This document shows positions 9,885-18,737 of a stretch of DNA of 64,000 nt, piece by piece. The stretch covers positions 248,001 through 312,000 of the forward strand of contig NZ_SJPS01000007.1 in the NCBI RefSeq assembly GCF_007860015.1, given 5' to 3'. The position numbers and the translations under genes were made by a program. The notes beneath the pieces are model-generated. The model did not search any database. It was not told the origin of the DNA and saw only the letters and a program-made list of their open reading frames with translations. The first letter of the stretch is position 1; every line of letters begins with the position of its first letter. This stretch comes from Bythopirellula polymerisocia (GTDB lineage Bacteria; Planctomycetota; Planctomycetia; Pirellulales; Lacipirellulaceae).

Positions 9885-9897
9885 ATGACTAAGTCAT
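9885..9897. promoter_or_regulatory. Palindrome ATGACT-A-AGTCAT, possible operator
   Basis: A perfect 13-base palindrome 50 bases upstream of the small secreted-protein gene at 9947, inside the intergenic region that also serves lpxK in the other direction. The position suits an operator or regulator site, but no known consensus was matched. Confidence 0.3.
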
Positions 9898-9946
9898 TAT
9901 TTGTCCGACCCTACTGCCGCAGGGGGGGAAGTAAAGGAGTAAATAG

Positions 9947-10159
9947 ATGTTCAAGAAAATCCTACTGTTGGTTGCCGTGGTTGTCGGAATGGCGATTGTA
10001 GATACGCCATCTGCTAATGCCTGGGTTTATCGCCGTGTCGTACCGGCTCGTCGCGTGTGGTATGGTCCTCGCCGTTTCTATCGCCCTGTTGTTTATCACC
10101 GTCCAGTTTTCGTTCAACCCGCTCCAGTATTTCATGCCCCGGTAGTGTGGGGTTGGTGA
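9947..10159 (+). CDS. Very small secreted Arg/Tyr/Pro/Val-rich protein
   Basis: A 70-residue protein with a strong ribosome-binding site (AAAGGAG, 7 bases before the ATG) and a textbook signal peptide (MFKKILLLVAVVVGMAIVDT, cut near SANA). The mature part, about 45 residues, is nearly all Arg, Val, Tyr, Pro, Trp and His (for example RRVWYGPRRFYRPVVYHRPV) and highly basic. It is followed by a clean hairpin, so it looks like a single-gene, well-expressed unit. No function is assigned. Cell-wall or envelope binding would fit the composition, but this is inference. Confidence 0.75.
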   Translation: MFKKILLLVAVVVGMAIVDTPSANAWVYRRVVPARRVWYGPRRFYRPVVYHRPVFVQPAPVFHAPVVWGW

Positions 10160-10245
10160 GGTGGGAATCCCGAGCAGTTTTCTGAGTCGCTACGGATTCA
10201 GTTTACTTGCTCGAATCGATCGGTAAGAGTCGACAAGATTTAAAA

Positions 10246-10281
10246 AACGCCTGCCAGCGATATACCATGTTGGCAGGCGTT
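10246..10281 (+). terminator. Hairpin terminator after the small secreted-protein gene
   Basis: A perfect 11-bp stem (AACGCCTGCCA / TGGCAGGCGTT) with a 14-base loop, 87 bases after the stop at 10159, followed by a T-rich tract (GTTCTTTGTG). An A-run directly precedes the left arm, so it could also work on the minus strand. Confidence 0.65.
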
Positions 10282-10434
10282 GTTCTTTGTGTTGTCAGGT
10301 AAGGTTTATTAACTTCGACTTGGAAGTTCCACTTCGAGCAGTGCTCAGATTGATCGTTCCTTTCGTGTCTTGGATGGCAGCAGTTTCGCAAAAACAAAGT
10401 TCAGTAACCTAGCTATTCGCACCTCAACATCAGC

Positions 10435-10516
10435 CCTAGCCGGAGGACCATGTCCTCCGGGATAGTCTAAGAGAGGTCGCGATTTCTGTCCGGACCACGT
10501 GGCGGTCCGGCTAGGG
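10435..10516. repeat. CTAGCC...GGCTAG structured intergenic repeat, copy 1
   Basis: An 82-bp element with complementary ends (CCTAGCCGGA / TCCGGCTAGG) built of two hairpins: CCGGAGGA-ccatg-TCCTCCGG and CCGGACC-acgtggc-GGTCCGG. It matches copy 2 (12375-12456) at 69 of 82 bases. Some similarity resumes about 55 bases after each copy (CTACCCCA...TTGCAnAATATCTT). The remaining intergenic sequence between 10160 and 10768 shows no gene. Confidence 0.7.
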
Positions 10517-10768
10517 GAACCTGAGAGTTGGCAAAGGCTTGTGGGCCAATTTTGCGGCAAGTTTCAGCGAATCGCTACCCCAGTTTGCATAATATCTTTC
10601 GCCTTTCATCCCAAAATTCCTTTCCCCTGTTCTTTTATTGCCTCATGTTTTTCTTGACAAGCCACAGTGAAATGGCAATAGTGGCAACTAGGAACCGAAG
10701 AAGTGAATCTACATAGCTGGCTCTCTAGCCCTAGCTAACTCCATTCTCTCGCAGAAGGATATACGCTA

Positions 10769-12337
10769 ATGTCCCACTGTATCTGGAACCTCACTCGCTT
10801 TGTTGCTGTTGCTACTCTGCTGGCCGGATTGGCGATTGCCCACCCAATCCAGGCGGCCACTCGGGTCGTCGTGCTTAGTGGCGACGCGGCCCCCGATGGC
10901 AACGGATTTTTTGCCGGCCGTAGGTTTGTATTTTCTTCTTCAGTCCTCAATGATGCGGGGCAGGTAGCGTTCTACGCGAGCCTCGGCGGTACCAGCGGTG
11001 GGTCAACCGATGACACCGGCATCTTCCGCGGAGATGGTTTGACGCTCTCGCAAATTGTCCGCGCGGGGCAAGCTGCTCCCGGCGGCAATGACGACTTCTC
11101 ATCTTTCTCCAACTCTTCGAGTTTTCCCTCCATCGTCCTCAATGACGCGGGACAAGTGGCATTCTTCAGTCGGCTCACAGCGACCAGCAGTGGGGTAGAC
11201 CCCGATCGTGGCATTTTCCTGGGCGACGGTGCCACACTGTCTCAGATAGTTCGTAACGGCCAAGCGACTCCCGAAGGTACTGGCAGTTTCACAACCTTCA
11301 GCAATCCCGTCCTGAATAACGTGGGAGAGGTGGCGTTTCAAGGATCAGTCTTCGTCAATACGAGTATCCTCCGCAGTGACGAGACGACATTGACGCAGAT
11401 CGCTCGCAAGGGACAGACCGTTCCTGACGGCAACGGCACTTTCTCGTTTCTCGGTGATCCAGCCCTGAACAATATGGGGCAGGTAGCCTCCATTGCCTTA
11501 CTCACCGGTACCAGCGGCGCGCCGACCGACGATACAGGCATCTTCCGGGGCGATGGCACGACGCTTACGCAGATCGTCCGCAAGGGCCAGACCGCCCCCG
11601 ACGGCAACGGCAGTTTCGCGCTTTTCAACTCCCTGCTCGGCTCCCCAGCTCTCAACGACGCTGGTCAAGTGGCATTCCTCAGCAGCCTTAACGACACCAC
11701 CGGCGGGACAGCCGACAACACAGGCATCTTTCGCGGTGACGGTACGACATTAGTGCAACTCGCCCGCACAGGTCAGCCGGCTCCCGGCGGCAATGGAAAT
11801 TTCTCTATCCTCCAGTTTCCCGCCCTTAACAACCTGGGGCAGGCAGCTTTTCTAGCCAATCTCACCAATACTAGCGGGGGACTCTTCGATAATAGCGGTA
11901 TCTTCCTCGGCGATGGTACTTCGCTCACCCAAATCGCCAGAGCAGGTCAGGCAACCCCTGGAGGAAATGGCAACTTCTTTAGTTTTGGCGATCCTGCCAT
12001 GAACGATGCGGGGCAGGTGGTTTTTTCGGCGTCATCTATCGGTTCGACAATCAATGGTGGGATTTATCTTCATGACGACTCGCTTGGACTAATACCGCTT
12101 GCCCAGGTGGGCGACCCGTTTCTTGGCAGTACGATCAGCCAAGTTGGTTTTTCCAGCGGAGGTCACTTTGGAGATGAGCAAAGCGGCCTCAATGAGCGGG
12201 GCCAGGTCGCCTACACATTCAGCCTTCTCGATGGCCGCAGCGGCATCGCCCTGTGGAGCCCCATCCCCGAACCGTCGTCGGAGGTGCTGCTGTACTTGAG
12301 TGCGATGGCACTTTCGATTCGGCGTCTGAAGCGTTAG
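10769..12337 (+). CDS. Secreted PEP-CTERM protein of eight tandem ~60-residue repeats
   Basis: A 522-residue exported protein. A signal peptide (about residues 1-30, ending HPIQAA) is followed by eight units of about 55-65 residues with the core pattern GQxAPDGNGxF...PxLNDAGQVAFxxxL...DTGIFRGDGTTLTQIVRKG. The eighth is the most diverged (LNERGQVAYTFSL). The C-terminus is a PEP-CTERM sorting tail (IPEPSSEVLLYLS, hydrophobic helix, RRLKR), which an exosortase would process; none is in the window. The eight-fold repeat suggests a beta-propeller, but this is inference from periodicity. AAGGA lies 13 bases before the ATG. The gene sits between the two copies of the 82-bp repeat. Confidence 0.8.
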   Translation: MSHCIWNLTRFVAVATLLAGLAIAHPIQAATRVVVLSGDAAPDGNGFFAGRRFVFSSSVLNDAGQVAFYASLGGTSGGSTDDTGIFRGDGLTLSQIVRAGQAAPGGNDDFSSFSNSSSFPSIVLNDAGQVAFFSRLTATSSGVDPDRGIFLGDGATLSQIVRNGQATPEGTGSFTTFSNPVLNNVGEVAFQGSVFVNTSILRSDETTLTQIARKGQTVPDGNGTFSFLGDPALNNMGQVASIALLTGTSGAPTDDTGIFRGDGTTLTQIVRKGQTAPDGNGSFALFNSLLGSPALNDAGQVAFLSSLNDTTGGTADNTGIFRGDGTTLVQLARTGQPAPGGNGNFSILQFPALNNLGQAAFLANLTNTSGGLFDNSGIFLGDGTSLTQIARAGQATPGGNGNFFSFGDPAMNDAGQVVFSASSIGSTINGGIYLHDDSLGLIPLAQVGDPFLGSTISQVGFSSGGHFGDEQSGLNERGQVAYTFSLLDGRSGIALWSPIPEPSSEVLLYLSAMALSIRRLKR

Positions 12338-12374
12338 TGGCGCTGCTTTCATGGACTGAAAGCGACTAACTTGT

Positions 12375-12456
12375 CCTAGCCGGAGTACAATGTTCTCAGG
12401 GTTAGTCTAATAGAGCTCGTGAACTCTTTCCGGACCGCGTGGTGGTCCGGCTAGGG
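12375..12456. repeat. CTAGCC...GGCTAG structured intergenic repeat, copy 2
   Basis: Second 82-bp copy, in the same orientation as copy 1. The right-hand hairpin (CCGGACC-gcgtggt-GGTCCGG) and both ends are conserved, while the left-hand hairpin has lost pairing. It occupies the 302-base gap between the PEP-CTERM gene and the DUF4175-type gene, where no promoter or gene is otherwise obvious. Confidence 0.7.
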
Positions 12457-12639
12457 GGACTATCTGACAATTCGCTTGTTGGGATGCGACCGAGGCCCGA
12501 TTCTCCGGAAAAAATGGCCTGACCACTACCCCAAGTTTCGCAAAATATCTTGCCCACGACCTGACCGGCGGGGCAAGACCCTTATAATGGAACAAGTACC
12601 CACGCGATCTTCCCGGAACTTAGGAATCCCCCACCTGCC

Positions 12640-15600
12640 ATGGCCAGCGTCATTGAATCCTCGCCGCCTCCTGTCTCCCGCGCGGAAGAACGGCTGGTGG
12701 ACGAGCAAATTCGCCGTACACTCAGATCGCTCAAGTTGCTCGACTTGATGGCGGGCATCATCACGCTGGTCATCGGGGTGCTTGCGTTTCTCTTGACTGC
12801 GGCAGTGCTGGATCAGTGGGTGATCCCCGGCGGGTGGAATGGCACTATGCGATTGGTGTTGCTCGTTCTGCTGTTAGGTGGTGTCGGCTGGTACTGTTGG
12901 CGGGCCTTTTGGCCATTGATGTCACGGTCAATTAACCCGGCATACGCGGCACAACTCATCGAGCGAAACACCCCTTCGCTGAAAAATAGCTTGCTCAATT
13001 TTCTGCTGCTCCGAACCGAGCGGCGGCAACTTTCCCAGAAGGTATACCAGGCAATCGAACAACAGGCCGCTCAGCGGTTGTCCGAGGTGTCGATGGATAC
13101 AGTGGTTGATCGCTCGGCCTTGTTGCGACTTGGTTACGTGTTGGTAGCAGTCGTGGCATTGTGTGCGATGTATCGTGTGCTTTCGCCAAAGAATTTGACG
13201 ACCTCAATCTCACGCGTACTTATGCCCTGGTCGGAAATTGCCGTGCCTAGCCGGGTAGAAATATTGGATGTAACGCCAGGAGATACGTCGCTAGCTCGTG
13301 GCGAACCATTGCCCATATCGGCCGAGGTCCATGGGCTCAATGAGGACGAACCCGTCGAAGTGCATTACTCGACACTTGATGGCCAGGCCGAGGATCGAGT
13401 CGTTCCCTTGACGGGAACAGTGGGTGGCTTGCGGTTCGAGGGGAAGATCCCAGACAAGTTTTCCAGTGAGGGCGGAGTACAGCAAGACTTGGAATATTGG
13501 ATCACGGCCGGTGATGCGCGGTCGCCCAAGTATCGGGCGACAGTGTATGCGCGCCCGACGTTGGTGGTGGATCGAATTCGCTACGAGTTCCCGGCCTATA
13601 CGGGGCTGGCCTCGCGCGAAGTCGAGGGAACTGGCGACATTCACGCTCTGGAAGGGACGAAGGTCATCCTTTACGCCCAGGCCAATCAACAGATCGCTAG
13701 CGCACATGTCGATTTTGCTGCCGACGGGCGTCATGATTTGACTATGAAGTCCAACGGCGAAAAAGCAAATGCCGAGTTTACTTTGGCACTCAAGGAAGAT
13801 CGACGCACACCGCAACATGGTAGCTATGTTCTGCGGTACAAAACTGAGAGTGGCCGCACGAACAATAAGCCGCCAAAATACGAGATAGACGTTACTCCGG
13901 ACTACGCCCCCGAGATTGAGATCATCGCCCCGCGAGACGAAGAGGACCAACCCGTCGAGCAACTCGACGTGCCGGTCAACCAGGAGTTCACGATCGAAGT
14001 AGAAGCCCGTGATCCCGATTTCTTGCTCAGTCAAGTGTCGCTCCTGGGACAGCTTGGCGGTAAGCAAGTGCTCGATCACGCATTGCTCAGCGAGGAACAT
14101 GAAGGACGATTTGTGGGACGCTTCAGCGCCACTCCAGAGGAACTGGATCTCAAGCCGGGTGACATCTTGGAATACTGGGGCACCGCGAGCGACAATCGTC
14201 GCCCGCAAGCGAATGTGGCTGAGACTTCGAAACAGCGAATTCGGGTCATCGGTCCCCCGCAATTCGATCAGCAGAATCCAACCGGTGAGGGGCAGCAAGA
14301 TCAGAACGGCGGTGGTGATGGGTCGGAAGATGGAGAGGGGGGAGAGAGTGGTGACCAGCAGGGTGAAGCAAGTGGCGCTGGTGGCGAAGGTGAGCAAGGT
14401 GAATCACAAGAAGGCGGCGGTGAGGGAGAACAGGGTGAAGGGGGAGAAGGAGAGCAGCAACTAGGGGGCGATGGAGCTGGCGGAGAAAGCTCCGAGTCTG
14501 ACGGTGACTCAGGAGAGCAGCAAGAAAATCAACAAGGATCAGGCGGAGAGCAATCCGAATCCGGCGACCAACAGCAGCCTGGCAAGGTTTCTGCAGAGGG
14601 GGATGACGACGGCGAAGCATTCGAAAGAATTTCTGATCACATGGCTGAGAAGGATACGAACTCTCAGAACCAAGAAGGCCAAGCTAACCAGGGTCAAAAT
14701 GGCGAGACGGAAAGTCAGCCCGGTGAATCCGGGGGAGAAGGTCAGCCCGATTCCGACCAATCGGGCGAATCTTCTGACGCAGAAAATGCCCAGGAGGGTG
14801 AAGCAGACACCGACGGTACCGAACAAGAACGAGAGTCCCAAGGTGCCGGGGCAGAGGGTGATCCAGCGGGAGAAGAACAGGGCGCGCAATCCGACAAGAC
14901 CCAGCAATCTGGCGATGGTGAAGAACCAGAGTCACCCGAGGGTGAAATGTCCGGCGAACAAGGTGAAGCTGGTGCGGGTGAAAACCCCGGCGAAGAGCAA
15001 GGTTCCCCCGACGCGCTGGACAAGCAGTCCGGCGACAAGTCCGACGAAGAATCGAAGGATCCTCAGGAGAATGACCAGGAAGCACCCGGCCAGGGCCGCG
15101 GTGACAAGGAATCGGATTCTCAAGGAGGGCAGGGGGGAGATCGTTCCGGCGGTGGACAAGAAGGTGGCGGCCAACAAGCGGATGCAGAAGGGACCGGAGC
15201 GGCTGGTGAGAACACGGCCGCCGACGATGGGGCAGGGCAAGCAGCCGAGCCAGGTGCTGGGGAAGACTCTGCGAAACCAGGTGACGACGGCACTGCCGAA
15301 CAACCTACCGGCCAACCCGGCGAGGAAGAGCCCGGCCAGGGAAGTGGTGAGTCTGCCGAAGGAAGTGGCAACAAGCCGAGTGGCGAAGAAGGTCAAACCG
15401 CTGCTGGCGAAGAGGCTCAGCAGCCCGGCAGTGAAGGTGGTGAAAGCAGTGGCCAACCCGAAGCATCAGACTCCGCTGATCCCGCCAACATGGCAGGCCA
15501 GCAACCTCCTGGCGGTGGCACGGGAGGCTCAAGTTCACCTCCACCTCCCGGCGAACTCGAACCGGGCGACGAAGCGAATCTGGATTATGCCCGCAAGCAA

Positions 15601-15960
15601 AGCGATCTCGTTCTCGACCGATTGGAAGATCAACTCGACAAAGACAGCGTCGATCAAGAAATGTTAGAGAAACTCGGTTGGAGCAAGGAAGACCTCCGCA
15701 AGTTCGTAGATCGTTGGAAGGGACTCATGAACGCCGCCGAACAGGAAGGCCCCGCAGGGGATGAGGCCCAGCAGGAACTTGACAATGCCCTGCGCAGCCT
15801 GGGCCTCCGCCCCGGACGCCGCGGCTACCAATCGCAAGCGATCCAAGAAAAACTCCGCGAGCTGAAAGATTCCTATCGAGGGCAAACCCCCTTAGAATAT
15901 GCCGACCAAGTGCGGGCGTACATCAAGGGTACGGCAACAGCGGGAGACGAGAAGGATTGA
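12640..15960 (+). CDS. DUF4175-type membrane protein with a very long acidic low-complexity region
   Basis: An 1106-residue protein. The N-terminal part has two adjacent membrane helices (about residues 35-60 and 67-90) and a third near 157-178, arranged as in large planctomycete DUF4175-type proteins. Then come beta-rich extracytoplasmic domains to about 540. Residues about 545-975 are almost wholly Gly, Glu, Gln, Ser, Asp and Ala (see separate entry). The C-terminal 130 residues are a helical domain (DYARKQSDLVLDRLEDQL ... ELKDSYRGQTPLEYADQV). Relatives often accompany BatA/MoxR-type genes, but none is adjacent here. Function unknown; an envelope-spanning role is inferred. No Shine-Dalgarno is seen before the ATG. 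Confidence 0.75.
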   Translation: MASVIESSPPPVSRAEERLVDEQIRRTLRSLKLLDLMAGIITLVIGVLAFLLTAAVLDQWVIPGGWNGTMRLVLLVLLLGGVGWYCWRAFWPLMSRSINPAYAAQLIERNTPSLKNSLLNFLLLRTERRQLSQKVYQAIEQQAAQRLSEVSMDTVVDRSALLRLGYVLVAVVALCAMYRVLSPKNLTTSISRVLMPWSEIAVPSRVEILDVTPGDTSLARGEPLPISAEVHGLNEDEPVEVHYSTLDGQAEDRVVPLTGTVGGLRFEGKIPDKFSSEGGVQQDLEYWITAGDARSPKYRATVYARPTLVVDRIRYEFPAYTGLASREVEGTGDIHALEGTKVILYAQANQQIASAHVDFAADGRHDLTMKSNGEKANAEFTLALKEDRRTPQHGSYVLRYKTESGRTNNKPPKYEIDVTPDYAPEIEIIAPRDEEDQPVEQLDVPVNQEFTIEVEARDPDFLLSQVSLLGQLGGKQVLDHALLSEEHEGRFVGRFSATPEELDLKPGDILEYWGTASDNRRPQANVAETSKQRIRVIGPPQFDQQNPTGEGQQDQNGGGDGSEDGEGGESGDQQGEASGAGGEGEQGESQEGGGEGEQGEGGEGEQQLGGDGAGGESSESDGDSGEQQENQQGSGGEQSESGDQQQPGKVSAEGDDDGEAFERISDHMAEKDTNSQNQEGQANQGQNGETESQPGESGGEGQPDSDQSGESSDAENAQEGEADTDGTEQERESQGAGAEGDPAGEEQGAQSDKTQQSGDGEEPESPEGEMSGEQGEAGAGENPGEEQGSPDALDKQSGDKSDEESKDPQENDQEAPGQGRGDKESDSQGGQGGDRSGGGQEGGGQQADAEGTGAAGENTAADDGAGQAAEPGAGEDSAKPGDDGTAEQPTGQPGEEEPGQGSGESAEGSGNKPSGEEGQTAAGEEAQQPGSEGGESSGQPEASDSADPANMAGQQPPGGGTGGSSSPPPPGELEPGDEANLDYARKQSDLVLDRLEDQLDKDSVDQEMLEKLGWSKEDLRKFVDRWKGLMNAAEQEGPAGDEAQQELDNALRSLGLRPGRRGYQSQAIQEKLRELKDSYRGQTPLEYADQVRAYIKGTATAGDEKD
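14272..15555 (+). repeat. Low-complexity coding segment (Gly/Glu/Gln/Ser-rich)
   Basis: About 430 codons inside the DUF4175-type gene made of imperfect GEGEQGEGG-, GESGGEGQ- and GEEQG-like runs, with a marked negative charge. Because of the skewed codons the +2 frame also stays open for about 400 codons (14471-15667) as a Lys/Arg/Pro/Ala/Thr-rich product; this is a by-product of composition and not a gene. Confidence 0.8.
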
Positions 15961-16038
15961 GAGAGTGTCATTCTCTTGAAATCATTTCCTCCAAGAAATG
16001 TCCTAGCGTCTCCGAATCGAATCAAGAACAATGGGGTT

Positions 16039-17655
16039 ATGAAATCTCCCATCCCCCGCTACCTTGTTTCTTTTGATCCGAAGCGAATTCCGCATCACTT
16101 TGTCGACGTGCTGGTCATCGGTGGAGGGATCGCCGGGTTACGGGCCACGATGGCTATCGACCCCCGGTTGTCGACCTTGGTAGTGACGAAGGATCGTTGG
16201 AGTGAGTCGAATTCTGCTTATGCCCAGGGGGGCATCGCGGGAGTGCTGGCACCAGAAGACCGCTTTGAGGATCACATCACCGACACGATGATTGCCGGTG
16301 CTGACCTCTGCGACCGTGAAGTCGTCGAGATGGTCATTCGTGAAGCCCCCGATCATATTCGACAGTTGATCCAGTGGGGAACAGTCTTCGATCAGGAGTC
16401 TGATGGTGAGCTGTTGCTCGGCCGCGAAGGGGGGCACAGCCATCACCGCATCGTGCATGCCTTAGGAGATGCCACCGGTAAAGAGATTATGCGGGCGATG
16501 ATCCAGCGAGCCCGCGATGAACTCGGTGCCCAGATGTGGCAAGACACGTTTACCATCGACCTTTTAACTCATGAAGGGCAGTGCCGTGGGGCGCTGGTGT
16601 GGCATCAGAATCATGGCCGCACGTTTGTATGGGCCAAACAGACGATTCTCTGCACGGGGGGAGTCGGACAAATTTTTCGCGAAACGACCAATCCAGTCGT
16701 GGCGACAGGGGACGGCCATGCAATCGCCTATCGAGCTGGGGCAGAATTGCGTGACATGGAGTTCATGCAGTTTCATCCTACTGTGTTATACATCGCGGGA
16801 AGTAGCCGAACGCTCATCACTGAAGCGGTACGCGGCGAGGGAGCGATCCTGGTCGACGCCAATGGCGAACGATTCATGCCCAGTTACGATGAACGGGCCG
16901 AACTTGCGCCCCGTGATGTTGTGAGTCAGGCGATTGTCGACCGCATGAACAAGACGCATCATCCATGTGCCTATCTTGATCTTACGGGGCTCGATCCAGC
17001 GCATGTCCGTAGTCGTTTTCCAGGAATCACCAAGAGCTGCGCTGAATTTGGTATCGATGTTACCCAGGACCGCATTCCCGTGAGGCCTGGTGCCCACTAT
17101 ATGATCGGTGGGCTTACGGTCGATCATCAAGGAGGAACGACTTTGCCCGGTCTATGGGCAGCAGGAGAAGTCACAAGCACCGGTCTACATGGCGCCAATC
17201 GCTTGGCGTCAAACAGTCTTCTGGAGGGTTTGGTCTACGGCGCCCACGCCGGTGCGGCTGCTTCAGCAGCCGCGTTAGACGTCCCCGACAACTTTCAGGC
17301 CATACCACTCAGTAACCCTGAGAGTGAACCGAGCGGTGAGCCACTCGATCTAGTCGACATTCGCAATTCGCTCAAAAGTTTGATGTGGCGAGCTGCCGGG
17401 GTCCTTCGCGACGGAGACCAACTACGCACCGCCGGCAAAACTATCGACGGTTGGTGCCAATATGCGCTGAGCCGTCAATTCACCGACCCGGCAGGGTGGG
17501 AATTGCAGAATATGTTGCTCGTGTCTCGCGTGATGATTCAGTTCGCACTTGAGCGTAAAGAATCCCGAGGCGTGCATCTAAGGGGAGATTTCCCAGAGAA
17601 CGGGGGCGAAGACTGGCAGCGGCATTTGAGTGTAATTCGTGGGGCAACCCCGTAA
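16039..17655 (+). CDS. nadB: L-aspartate oxidase
   Basis: FAD enzyme that oxidises L-aspartate to iminoaspartate, the first step of de novo NAD synthesis in the cytoplasm. Seen here: the Rossmann motif VLVIGGGIAGLRATMAI, the substrate/FAD loop SNSAYAQGGIAGVL, GREGGHSHHRIVHALGDATG, the catalytic-region segment QFHPTVLY, EAVRGEGAILV, PVRPGAHYMIGG and GLWAAGEVTSTGLHGANRLASNSLLEG. The ATG 16039 gives 538 residues, the usual length; a TTG at 15976 would add 21. Distinction from fumarate reductase/succinate dehydrogenase rests on length and lack of partner subunits. nadA and nadC are not in the window. It starts 78 bp after the DUF4175-type gene. Confidence 0.92.
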   Translation: MKSPIPRYLVSFDPKRIPHHFVDVLVIGGGIAGLRATMAIDPRLSTLVVTKDRWSESNSAYAQGGIAGVLAPEDRFEDHITDTMIAGADLCDREVVEMVIREAPDHIRQLIQWGTVFDQESDGELLLGREGGHSHHRIVHALGDATGKEIMRAMIQRARDELGAQMWQDTFTIDLLTHEGQCRGALVWHQNHGRTFVWAKQTILCTGGVGQIFRETTNPVVATGDGHAIAYRAGAELRDMEFMQFHPTVLYIAGSSRTLITEAVRGEGAILVDANGERFMPSYDERAELAPRDVVSQAIVDRMNKTHHPCAYLDLTGLDPAHVRSRFPGITKSCAEFGIDVTQDRIPVRPGAHYMIGGLTVDHQGGTTLPGLWAAGEVTSTGLHGANRLASNSLLEGLVYGAHAGAAASAAALDVPDNFQAIPLSNPESEPSGEPLDLVDIRNSLKSLMWRAAGVLRDGDQLRTAGKTIDGWCQYALSRQFTDPAGWELQNMLLVSRVMIQFALERKESRGVHLRGDFPENGGEDWQRHLSVIRGATP

Positions 17656-17667
17656 TACAATCTGCCG

Positions 17668-18393
17668 TTAGTACCGCACGTTCGATTTTGATTGCTGCAC
17701 AGTGCGAGTTCCGTCGGGAGGAGTCACCATCGGCGCGCCCACGGCTTGATTGGCTTGCATCGAAGCGACGCGGGATTCGATGGCTGGTTGGAAGCGATTG
17801 ATCGCCAACGATCGCTGATAGTTAGCCATGGCTTGGGCCGTGTCACCCGAAGACTCCCTTAAGCGGCCGAGCGCAGTGAGTGCCCGGCTATTGTGCGGAT
17901 CGATAGTGATTGCCTCTTCCAGCATTGCAGACGCTTGAGGCATGTTGTTGGTCTCTTCGTACAGGCGAGCTAATTCGATTTTTGGGTCAGCCAGCTGCGG
18001 ACTGCGCGCGGACCAGCCTTCCAACAAACGGTATGAGGCATCTTGTCGATCCGTTTCTGTGAGTAGCACGGCCAGTCCTCGATAACACTCGGTGTAGTTC
18101 GGATCGTAATCCAGGCACTGGTTATAAAGCTGCTCAGCTTGCTGTAAGTCTTGGGGACGATTCTGAAGTTTCCCGCTTTTGTGCAAAGTCGACGCGAGGT
18201 TATAGTACGCGCTGGCCGACTGCGGGTTGCTGGCGATTGCCCGTTGAAATTGTGTGGCGGCTTGTTGGTAATTTCCATTCTGATAGAGACGCACCCCCTC
18301 AGAATTGAGCGCCTGCGAATTCATGCTATTGCAACCTGCGAACATCGCGAGCGGAACAAGAAGCAAGGAACTTGTGTAGTGTGTAAGGTGCAT
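17668..18393 (-). CDS. TPR-repeat lipoprotein
   Basis: A 241-residue exported lipoprotein: a short signal sequence with lipobox MFAGC (Cys at 20), then about five to six tetratricopeptide repeats (for example NSEGVRLYQNGNYQQAATQF, AYYNLASTLHKSG, AEQLYNQCLDYDPNY, PKIELARLYEETNNMPQASA, RALTALGRLRESSGD). TPRs act as protein-protein docking surfaces. The tail is a disordered Pro/Thr/Ser-rich stretch. It converges on nadB with only 12 bases between stops. Function otherwise unknown. Confidence 0.85.
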   Translation of the reverse strand: MHLTHYTSSLLLVPLAMFAGCNSMNSQALNSEGVRLYQNGNYQQAATQFQRAIASNPQSASAYYNLASTLHKSGKLQNRPQDLQQAEQLYNQCLDYDPNYTECYRGLAVLLTETDRQDASYRLLEGWSARSPQLADPKIELARLYEETNNMPQASAMLEEAITIDPHNSRALTALGRLRESSGDTAQAMANYQRSLAINRFQPAIESRVASMQANQAVGAPMVTPPDGTRTVQQSKSNVRY

Positions 18394-18737
18394 GATAGGT
18401 GCCGCACGGAGTGCGTTCCTCTCGAGCAGTTGAATGGTTAGTCTGGTCAGGCTAGAGAAGCCTCTGGGGGGCGAAAGATAGCAATCGCGTCAGGTCCACG
18501 CAACCCAAAAGGCTGGTTTTGACTGTGGTGATGGCTAAAGACACTCCCTGGTGCTGTCACGGCCCGAAAGTCTAGCTAAGCCGGATTATCCGCACTAACC
18601 GGCATATTTACGGAAATCGGTTATTTTTCGTGTTCGGTCTATATTGCCCAGTCGGCATTCCGATGACTGCTAGCGTCCCCCTTACCATTAGCGACCTGCC
18701 CTATCCCAGGGCTACCTAAACAAGGAGCAGCCTCCCC
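18394..18737. promoter_or_regulatory. Divergent promoter region of the TPR lipoprotein and a small basic/acidic protein
   Basis: This 344-base gap separates two divergently read genes, so it should carry both promoters. It holds CCGG-type inverted bits (GCCGGATTATCCGC, AACCGGCATA) near 18580-18607. No gene or matching consensus was found. Confidence 0.35.

Noticed and set aside
10345..10560. 71-codon minus-strand frame
   Set aside because: Runs through the 82-bp structured repeat; treated as chance.
13291..14397. 368-codon minus-strand frame
   Set aside because: Antisense to a clearly coding region; no family resemblance and no ribosome site.
14471..15667. 398-codon open frame on the plus strand inside the DUF4175-type gene
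   Set aside because: Lys/Arg/Pro/Thr-rich with no domain; it is the +2 shadow of the acidic low-complexity coding region.
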